From assembly GCA_024275615.1 (NCBI GenBank), contig JAJRYU010000516.1, positions 1 through 11,234 of the forward strand: a stretch of DNA of 11,234 bases, given 5' to 3'. Below, piece after piece: positions 6,590-11,234 of this stretch; the stretch's first letter is position 1, and every line of letters begins with the position of its first letter. The stretch is from Planctomycetota bacterium (GTDB lineage: Bacteria; Planctomycetota; GCA-002687715; DRQF01). The notes under the pieces are model-generated. The model worked only from the letters and a program-made list of their open reading frames with translations. It did no database searches and was not told the DNA's origin. Position numbers and translations under genes: made by a program.

Positions 6590-7751
6590 GGAAAGAACCT
6601 GGCTGCGAGATCGCGCGCAGCCAGGTTCGGCCTTGCTCGACTTTCTCTTCGTCCAGGCCCTGCACCCAACTGACATGATCACGCCCTTGGGCAACACCTT
6701 CAAGGAAAGTATTGCGCAACAAAACCTCCTCCCCTACTTCAGGAGGACGCGCGAAATCAGGGGATAGGGTTTGCCAAAGAGTCCGCGTCTCTTCGATATC
6801 GCGAGACGACTCGTCATGCGCCCCGTGGGCGCCATCAAGGAATCGCTGGATTTGCTTGCTTCGCTCGGCGATCGCTGACTCGATTTGGTCCAGGGCCATC
6901 TCAAGAATGAGCTGGTTCAAAGGGTCGGTTTCTCGGAAGAGACGAACATCGCGATACCAAGCATAGAGCGCTCTGAGTTCACCTATGTAAGCAAGGCACT
7001 TCCTGGTTCTTTGCCCCACGCGGGCAACAAGCAGCGGGTCAAAAGCCCTGGACTTGGCCAACGTGGTTTCTCCGTAAACCAAAAGTCCCGACTCATAATC
7101 CCGTCGGTAGACCGATCCCGCCGCCAACGTGGTGCCATAACCCATGCGCGCCGGGCCAACGACACCACCACTGCCGCCGAGAAAAATGCGAGGTTTGTTC
7201 AGGAACACACCTTGGCAAACATCTCCAAATAGGGATGCCGTAGCCTTGTCTCCTCGCTCACCAAAGGGTGTGAAGTTGAAGTGGATAAAACCACTCCCGA
7301 CTTCGCTGTGGTCATTTCTGGAGGTGCCTCCAGCCATCAGGCAATCGCAAAAATTGATCTGAGATCCGAGGGTCGCAAAGCTCAATAAAATGGTCTGTTT
7401 GAGGCCGACGGCATGCCCGGTTGATGAAGATTCTTCCAGCAGCGTACCCACTCGAACATGGGAATTCGGGCCCAGAGACGCGCCATCCAAGAGACAGGCT
7501 TCTTCAACCGTGCCGCTGGCTACGCTCGCCCCACGGCCCAAGGCCACGTTTTTTAGGTGTGTTGGACCTTGGCTGCCAACGGAAGAATTGGCCGCCAAAA
7601 CGGTTTTGGGGCCACTCATTCGGGTGCCAGGGTATAGAGTGGCTCCCGGTGCAAGCCGATCCAAGCAGACGTCCACGTCGACATAGACCGCTTGAGGGGC
7701 CGGAAGAATTAGTCCCCTATCGACGAGACTTTGGGGCTGATAAAGATCCAT
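6579..7751 (-). CDS. Left-handed beta-helix (hexapeptide-repeat) protein, GlmU C-domain-like
   Basis: A 390-residue protein. Residues about 30-235 show the loose hexapeptide pattern of left-handed beta-helix acyltransferases (for example APGATLYPGTRMSG, KNVALGRGASVASG, LDGASLGPNSHVRVG). The stretch GSGFIHFNFTPFG followed by KATASLFGD and GGSGGVVGPARMGYGTTLAAG (152-212) resembles the order seen in the GlmU acetyltransferase domain. There is no N-terminal nucleotidyltransferase domain, and I do not see an obvious equivalent of the GlmU catalytic histidine. Residues about 250-390 are mainly helical (YIGELRALYAWYRDVRLF, LEMALDQIESAIAERSKQIQ). It may be a sugar-nucleotide-related acyltransferase or a structural trimer. 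No Shine-Dalgarno sequence precedes the ATG, but a TAGAAT box places transcription start on the ATG itself. It overlaps the convergent cyclophilin gene by 11 bp. Confidence 0.75.
   Translation of the reverse strand: MDLYQPQSLVDRGLILPAPQAVYVDVDVCLDRLAPGATLYPGTRMSGPKTVLAANSSVGSQGPTHLKNVALGRGASVASGTVEEACLLDGASLGPNSHVRVGTLLEESSSTGHAVGLKQTILLSFATLGSQINFCDCLMAGGTSRNDHSEVGSGFIHFNFTPFGERGDKATASLFGDVCQGVFLNKPRIFLGGSGGVVGPARMGYGTTLAAGSVYRRDYESGLLVYGETTLAKSRAFDPLLVARVGQRTRKCLAYIGELRALYAWYRDVRLFRETDPLNQLILEMALDQIESAIAERSKQIQRFLDGAHGAHDESSRDIEETRTLWQTLSPDFARPPEVGEEVLLRNTFLEGVAQGRDHVSWVQGLDEEKVEQGRTWLRAISQPGSFPIL
6596..6627. terminator. Strong hairpin at the convergent gene ends, possible bidirectional terminator
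   Basis: AACCTGGCTGCG (6596-6607) pairs perfectly with CGCAGCCAGGTT (6616-6627), a 12-bp stem with an 8-base loop. It begins 6 bp after the cyclophilin stop and lies inside the last codons of the convergent minus-strand gene. On the minus strand it is followed by CTTTCCC, on the plus strand by CGGCCTTGCTC, so neither side has a strong U-run. Termination of the plus-strand operon here is likely; efficiency is uncertain. Confidence 0.6.
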
Positions 7752-7757
7752 GGGCGC

Positions 7758-7785
7758 ATTCTACCCCGCTTGGATCCTACGTCCA
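7758..7785 (-). promoter_or_regulatory. Promoter of the beta-helix gene, start of RNA at the ATG
   Basis: On the minus strand TAGAAT (7758-7763, five of six matches) is preceded by TGGACG (four of six matches to TTGACA) with a 16-bp spacer. Counting 7 bases on from the -10 box puts +1 at 7751, the A of the start codon. Together with the missing Shine-Dalgarno sequence this predicts a leaderless mRNA. Confidence 0.4.
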
Positions 7786-7832
7786 TATGGGGTTTTTTGG
7801 CGCCAGAATACGCAACCGGATGGTGTTGGCCC

Positions 7833-7862
7833 TTGAGTAGCGCTCCCCAATCCTCCGATACT
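7833..7862 (+). promoter_or_regulatory. Possible promoter of the CPBP protease gene, start of RNA at the ATG
   Basis: TTGAGT (7833-7838) and GATACT (7857-7862), each with four of six matches to consensus, are 18 bp apart. The predicted +1 is 7869, the A of an ATG in frame with the protease. It mirrors the minus-strand promoter about 100 bp away. Weak call. Confidence 0.25.
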
Positions 7863-7868
7863 TTCAGG

Positions 7869-8495
7869 ATGACGCGCGCAATGCCGAACGAGACGGCAGA
7901 AAAGGTCGAGATAGACGAAAGTCTGCCGGAGAACATCCCACCACTCATTGTGGGGATTACTCTGGTCTACTTCGTCGTCCTCTGCGTTGCCGCAACTTGG
8001 TGCTACTTTGCCAACATTCCACTTGTGCGGAGCTTTGAACCAGCCATTGTCGGCCGCCAGTTAGCCTGGTCTTTCGCTGTCGGTCTCGTTTTGGTGATTC
8101 TCGTCGGCATCGTTCGGTACCAAACCCACATGTTCGACATGATCGAAGGGGCGGTACGCTCAAGGCTGGGAAACCTCACAAAAACCGGTGTGATCGCGCT
8201 CTCGCTATTTAGCTCGGTGTCGGAAGAGTTGTTTTTTCGGGGTGCCATTCAAACCAGTCTTTCGAGGGTCACAGGCTCAGAACTCTTGGGCCTTGCCACC
8301 ACCAGCCTCTTATTCGGGATGCTGCACATGGGGCGCGATAAGTCCTATCTGCCGTGGACAGTTTTTGCCATCTGCTCCGGACTAGTCCTGGGCTATGGTT
8401 TCATGGTCACAGGCAATATCCTGGTCCCGATTTTTATTCACTTCCTCATCAATGGCGTCAACATGTGGCGCATCATTTTTGGGCCTAGCAAGTAG
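7869..8495 (+). CDS. CPBP-family intramembrane metalloprotease (CAAX protease-like)
   Basis: A 208-residue integral membrane protein with about six hydrophobic segments. All three motifs of the CPBP/Abi (CAAX prenyl protease 2-like) family are intact: EELFFR (Glu119, Glu120, Arg124), FGMLH (Phe149 to His153) and HFLIN (His191, Asn195). These supply the glutamates and histidines of the proposed active site inside the membrane. Bacterial members process or degrade membrane proteins or peptides, or give self-immunity to peptide toxins; nothing here tells which, and no small toxin-like gene was seen nearby. Start choice: the ATG at 7869 coincides with a predicted transcription start; the next ATG at 7881 has AGGA 11 bases upstream and would shorten the protein by four residues. 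A LolD-like ATPase gene follows after 141 bp. Confidence 0.87.
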   Translation: MTRAMPNETAEKVEIDESLPENIPPLIVGITLVYFVVLCVAATWCYFANIPLVRSFEPAIVGRQLAWSFAVGLVLVILVGIVRYQTHMFDMIEGAVRSRLGNLTKTGVIALSLFSSVSEELFFRGAIQTSLSRVTGSELLGLATTSLLFGMLHMGRDKSYLPWTVFAICSGLVLGYGFMVTGNILVPIFIHFLINGVNMWRIIFGPSK

Positions 8496-8504
8496 GGGCT
8501 CCTG

Positions 8505-8523
8505 CGTCACGGGGCTCGTGGCG
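8505..8523 (+). terminator. Short hairpin after the CPBP gene, possible terminator
   Basis: CGTCACG (8505-8511) and CGTGGCG (8517-8523) can form a 7-bp stem with one G-T pair and a 5-base loop, 9 bp after the CPBP stop codon. No U-run follows (GGACGGCC), so intrinsic termination is doubtful; it may only mark a 3' end. Confidence 0.25.
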
Positions 8524-8599
8524 TGGACGGCCAGCGGCCTGGGTATGAATTGTCCCACTCCATTTTCTTGAATGAACGTAATTTCGACGGAAAAGGATC

Positions 8600-8605
8600 G
8601 ATAAT
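8600..8605 (+). promoter_or_regulatory. Possible -10 box of the ABC ATPase gene
   Basis: GATAAT matches TATAAT at five of six positions. Predicted transcription start is near 8612, giving a 25-base leader before the TTG start with its Shine-Dalgarno sequence at 8626. No convincing -35 hexamer lies at the right distance. Confidence 0.3.
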
Positions 8606-8636
8606 CAAGTGTTCAAATGACCACTGGAGAAATCGC

Positions 8637-9302
8637 TTGACCGTCTACCCCTTGCTTTCACTCAAGAGTGTCGAGCAGTTCTACACCATGGGTGCAGAGC
8701 GAGTCGGCGTTTTGAACGGCATCGACCTCGACATCATTGAGGGCGAATTTCTGGTCATTCAAGGTCCAGCGGGATCTGGGAAAAGTGCCCTGCTCAATAT
8801 CATGGCAGGCATTGAAGAAAGCTCGTCCGGATCGGTTGATTTCATGGGTTCGCCAGTAAACAAGGCCGATGTCGGTAAGACCGTGATATCCAGCTTGGTC
8901 ACATTCTTGAGTCCCGTCTTCAGCCTTGACGTCACCTTGACCATCCAAGAAGCCATACGCCAGCCCGGCATGGTCGCACAGGTTGATCCGGAATTGGCTA
9001 TGGAGTTGGCTGGCCTTCGAGCCCTGGACAATCGCCCAATCAAGGAACTGGATCATGAAACCAGACGACGAGTCGGAACGGCCATAGCTTTTTTGTCACG
9101 CCCAAGGGTCATCCTTGCGGACATGAGCCCACCACCATGGGGGGTCGCACCTCCCCTCGACTCATTGGAAGATGCCAACGAAGAATTAGGGTGTGCAGTC
9201 GTCATCACCACAACAGTGGAAATCTCTGTTGCTGGATCACGACAACTTGAGCTTGCGAATGGCAGGCTCAAGAGCCCTCGAAAGAACAGACTCGCGCTCT
9301 GA
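8637..9302 (+). CDS. LolD/MacB-like ABC ATPase with most catalytic motifs lost
   Basis: A 221-residue protein of the length and layout of LolD-type ABC ATPases (LSLKSVEQFYTMGAERVGVL at the start, then GIDLDIIEGEFLVIQGPAGSGKSALL). Walker A is perfect (GPAGSGKS, 43-50), and the Walker B strand keeps its Asp (VILAD, 158-162). Other motifs are degraded: the Q-loop position reads FLS (90-92), the LSGGQ signature reads LDHET (138-142), the catalytic Glu is Met163, the D-loop is replaced by a Pro-rich PPPWG segment, and the H-loop reads TTT (191-193). It could bind ATP but probably not hydrolyse it in the normal way. I chose the TTG at 8637 because GGAG lies 7 bases upstream and homology begins there; a GTG at 8523 would add 38 unlike residues. 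No permease gene is adjacent. The reading frame is intact, so it is not an obvious pseudogene. Confidence 0.82.
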   Translation: MTVYPLLSLKSVEQFYTMGAERVGVLNGIDLDIIEGEFLVIQGPAGSGKSALLNIMAGIEESSSGSVDFMGSPVNKADVGKTVISSLVTFLSPVFSLDVTLTIQEAIRQPGMVAQVDPELAMELAGLRALDNRPIKELDHETRRRVGTAIAFLSRPRVILADMSPPPWGVAPPLDSLEDANEELGCAVVITTTVEISVAGSRQLELANGRLKSPRKNRLAL

Positions 9303-9321
9303 GAACTCGCACCTTCGGCTG

Positions 9322-10587
9322 TTACTCAACAGCAATGCGCCGAACCAAACGCCGAATCATCTTGCTTTGGAAGCCACCTTCCGGTTGACCCCCTTCTTCG
9401 AAAAGGCGCACGCGACCGGCTTTGCCGATGACAATGATCGTAGGCACTCGACGCACACGATATGCTTTGAGGCAAGAAACGTCCTTGGTGAGAGCGAGGG
9501 AGACAGAGATCGGTTTTTCGAGAGGGGCCCAGACTCGTTCTTCGTTGGCATCACCCTTTGGCACATAGCGCAACTCTTTCTGCAGCACGAAACGAGGATT
9601 CTGGCGATAACGTGCCAACCACTTCGACTCGCGCTCAACAGTCCAATCGCCTTTCCCGGCTTTGTACGTCTTGGACAATCCCCAAACCGTAACTCCCTCG
9701 ATTCTGAGGTCGCTCTCTAAGGCTGACAAGGATTGCAAAGTGCGAGCGCAAGGGATGTTCTTCATCATGAAGAAGCAAAGAACCAAAACCCGGCCTCGCA
9801 TTCTTGCCACGCTGGTGCCCGGTAGACCTTCCCAGCTCACAACACCCGTCAACTCCGGAGCAGGTCTGCCAAGCAACTCAAACTGCTGCGCTTTTTGTGC
9901 CAACTCAGGCGCCTCCGGCGCTTCTTTTTGGAGCAGAGCTAGGTGCTTGCGAGCGGCATCATATTGACCAGCATAGACAAGAGCATTGAGCAGTTGGTAG
10001 GCGGCATCGCCGCGGACTTCGTGTTTGGGATATTGGGATAAGATCACTCGGTACTGTTTAATGGCGGCGGGAAAATCCAAAGACAAGAAATAGGATGTAG
10101 CCAGTCCAAGATGCGCCGCTGGCAGCAAGTCATTCTTAGGGTTCTCCTTGATGAACTTGCGGTAGAGTGCAACAGCATCGTCTGACTTGTTGACGGCGCG
10201 ATAGGCATCACCGAGAAACATGGCCGCCTCGGCTTTCTCTTTGGCCCCATTGTTCTTGTTCAAGAAGCTGGAAAGAAATCGAATGGCCTTTTCCGGAGAA
10301 AAGCTCTGAATTGCGGCGCGCCCAAGATCGAACAAACCAAGATTCAGTTGTTCCGCTTGTTTTTCATAGGTCGTCACAAAGGTGCTGCATGATTTCTGGA
10401 AAGCAGCCATCTTCTTGCTGCGCTCGTCGTCAGAAAGCTCGCCATCCATGGCAGCTCGGGCAGCCTCAATTTTCTTGTACTCACTGCGTACTTTGGCATC
10501 GAGGGCACTTGTTGTGTCCTGAGCTTCCAGACTCACAGCAAGAAACAAGACCGCCAAGACGATTGCGGCTGATTTGATTGGATTCAT
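9322..10587 (-). CDS. Exported TPR protein with thioredoxin-like domain lacking CxxC
   Basis: A 421-residue protein with a signal peptide (MNPIKSAAIVLAVLFLAVSL, cleavage about LEA|Q at 22-23). Residues about 118-220 hold three TPR-like repeats (AEAAMFLGDAYRAVNKSDDA, AAHLGLATSYFLSLDFPAAI, AAYQLLNALVYAGQYDAA). Residues about 240-421 form a TlpA/AhpC-TSA-like thioredoxin fold: GRPAPEL, then RVLVLCFFMMKNIPC, and VPTIIVIGKAGRV with the expected cis-proline (about 382). The redox motif reads NIPC (277-280): the first, attacking cysteine is replaced by Asn, so classical disulfide exchange is unlikely. The ATG at 10587 has AGGAG 6 bases upstream; the ATG at 10608 is out of place for the signal peptide. 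A TATAAT box lies upstream. Nineteen bases separate its stop from that of the convergent ABC ATPase gene. Confidence 0.84.
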   Translation of the reverse strand: MNPIKSAAIVLAVLFLAVSLEAQDTTSALDAKVRSEYKKIEAARAAMDGELSDDERSKKMAAFQKSCSTFVTTYEKQAEQLNLGLFDLGRAAIQSFSPEKAIRFLSSFLNKNNGAKEKAEAAMFLGDAYRAVNKSDDAVALYRKFIKENPKNDLLPAAHLGLATSYFLSLDFPAAIKQYRVILSQYPKHEVRGDAAYQLLNALVYAGQYDAARKHLALLQKEAPEAPELAQKAQQFELLGRPAPELTGVVSWEGLPGTSVARMRGRVLVLCFFMMKNIPCARTLQSLSALESDLRIEGVTVWGLSKTYKAGKGDWTVERESKWLARYRQNPRFVLQKELRYVPKGDANEERVWAPLEKPISVSLALTKDVSCLKAYRVRRVPTIIVIGKAGRVRLFEEGGQPEGGFQSKMIRRLVRRIAVE

Positions 10588-10646
10588 GACGGGCTCCTGG
10601 TTCCCCATAGCAATGGACGGATCGCTTCATCCGCCCATCGCATCGG

Positions 10647-10652
10647 ATTATA
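10647..10652 (-). promoter_or_regulatory. -10 box (TATAAT) of the TPR-thioredoxin-like gene
   Basis: On the minus strand a perfect TATAAT lies about 60 bp before the ATG at 10587, predicting transcription from about 10640 and a leader near 50 bases. The -35 region is poor (TCTGCA or CTGCAT at 18 or 17 bp), so an activator or another sigma factor preference is possible. Confidence 0.5.
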
Positions 10653-10768
10653 CGGCCAACTGCACGGGAATGCAGATCGGATTTGCCGGTTTTCCCGATT
10701 TTTCCTCATGGCCATAATTTCGTGATTGAAGCCGGTCAAGTGCAGCTGGCTCGGATAAGGCGAAGATA

Positions 10769-10783
10769 GGGCCACATGGGCCC
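10769..10783 (-). terminator. Weak hairpin after the unknown gene at the right edge
   Basis: GGGCC (10769-10773) and GGCCC (10779-10783) form a 5-bp GC stem, about six bases beyond the stop of the 10788-11225 gene on the minus strand, followed there by TATCTT. Short stem and no full U-run, so only tentative. Confidence 0.25.
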
Positions 10784-10787
10784 CTCG

Positions 10788-11225
10788 CTAACGGCGTGGG
10801 CGAGAAGTCGGACGCCGCTCACGATGCCCGGGTCTCATTTTGCCGCCAGGACGACGGTGCCTGGGGGAACGACTGTTGGACCAAGGCATTCGCAAGCCAT
10901 TGCTATTGAGATAAGTCACCTTTTGCGATCCGGTCAGGGCATCCCAATCGTCTGGCACTTTGAGACTCGCGTTTTTCAATTGCGACAGAGCTCTTTGATT
11001 CATTAACTTAGCAAAGCGAAGAAAATAGAAATCAACGCGCTCAACCGTATTCATGGCCTGGAGATTCTTGCGTTCTCCTCTTGAGAGTTGGGAACGCAAC
11101 TCCCGGTCGAGGGGCACAACGCTACGAAACCAATCTACGGATTCCATTTCTGCAAGAAGGCGCTCTGCTTTTTTGGGATCCGTCGGGAAAATGCGGCGAA
11201 GCTGTTCTTGAGCGATAGCAGGCAT
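10788..11225 (-). CDS. Unknown protein with a basic C-terminal tail, start uncertain
   Basis: At least 145 residues from the ATG at 11225; GGAG sits 4 bases upstream, but the frame stays open to the window edge, so the real start may lie outside. I do not recognise the family. The first 110 residues look mostly helical and charged (EQLRRIFPTDPKKAERLLAE, RGERKNLQAMNTVERVDFYF), without signal peptide in the visible part. The last 27 residues are rich in Arg, Pro, Gly and His (SPRHRRPGGKMRPGHRERRP), a disordered basic tail that could touch nucleic acid or membranes. The next gene on the strand has its own promoter 135 bp beyond this stop, so they are probably not co-transcribed. A real gene is likely, given length, plausible composition and the absence of a better competing frame. 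Confidence 0.6.
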   Translation of the reverse strand: MPAIAQEQLRRIFPTDPKKAERLLAEMESVDWFRSVVPLDRELRSQLSRGERKNLQAMNTVERVDFYFLRFAKLMNQRALSQLKNASLKVPDDWDALTGSQKVTYLNSNGLRMPWSNSRSPRHRRPGGKMRPGHRERRPTSRPRR

Positions 11226-11234
11226 GACACTCCG

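Noticed and set aside
6059..6703. Minus-strand open frame of 214 codons opposite the cyclophilin gene
   Set aside because: The plus strand carries a clear cyclophilin domain; this frame runs antisense to it.
8523..8636. N-terminal extension of the ABC ATPase from a GTG at 8523
   Set aside because: The extra 38 residues do not look like an ABC domain, the GTG has no ribosome binding site and falls in a hairpin, while the TTG at 8637 has GGAG 7 bases upstream.
9318..9333. Hairpin GCTGTT/AACAGC between the convergent ABC and thioredoxin-like genes
   Set aside because: Only 6 bp with a 4-base loop, overlapping a stop codon, and without a U-run on either side; too weak to call a terminator.
10676..10704. 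ATCGG/CCGAT stem followed by Ts on the plus strand
   Set aside because: Five base pairs with a 14-base loop, and no plus-strand gene upstream that it could terminate.

Overview
The window reads as chromosomal DNA of a diderm (Gram-negative-type) bacterium. Three proteins carry cleavable signal peptides, two of them resemble periplasmic folding factors, one small ATPase is LolD-like, and the genes mostly have good Shine-Dalgarno sequences. The MglA/roadblock genes, the TPR-rich exported proteins and the GlmU-like beta-helix protein remind me of Planctomycetota or a neighbouring environmental phylum, but nothing here fixes the lineage. I see no tRNA, rRNA, CRISPR array, insertion sequence or phage gene.

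Layout. From 1 to 2843 a minus-strand operon encodes, in transcription order, a TPR protein with a C-terminal roadblock-like domain, a small roadblock/LC7 protein (8-bp overlap), an MglA-family GTPase with a long disordered linker and a C-terminal membrane anchor, and the first 21 codons of a fourth gene cut by the window edge. From 2844 to 3728 lies an 885-bp gap with no convincing gene but with a terminator-like hairpin oriented for a minus-strand transcript. From 3729 to 6589 a plus-strand pair encodes an exported PpiD/SurA-like chaperone without a recognisable parvulin domain and an exported TPR-cyclophilin with altered active-site residues. This pair converges, with an 11-bp overlap and a strong hairpin, on a minus-strand left-handed beta-helix protein (6579-7751).

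That gene diverges from a plus-strand CPBP-family membrane protease (7869-8495). Both starts of the divergent pair sit where transcription should begin, suggesting leaderless mRNAs. The protease is followed by a plus-strand LolD-like ABC ATPase (8637-9302, TTG start) that keeps Walker A but has lost most other catalytic motifs. It converges on a minus-strand exported TPR plus thioredoxin-fold protein (9322-10587) whose CxxC has become NxxC; this gene has a clear TATAAT promoter element. A minus-strand unknown protein with a basic tail (10788-11225) reaches the right edge.

Themes. The strongest candidate system is the operon at 1-2843: a GTPase of the MglA type, apparently fixed to the membrane by its own tail, co-encoded with two roadblock-type partners, one fused to TPRs. 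A second theme is that three proteins (cyclophilin, ABC ATPase, thioredoxin-like) keep their folds but have lost signature catalytic residues, which suggests binding or scaffold roles. All functional statements are inferred from motifs read by eye.
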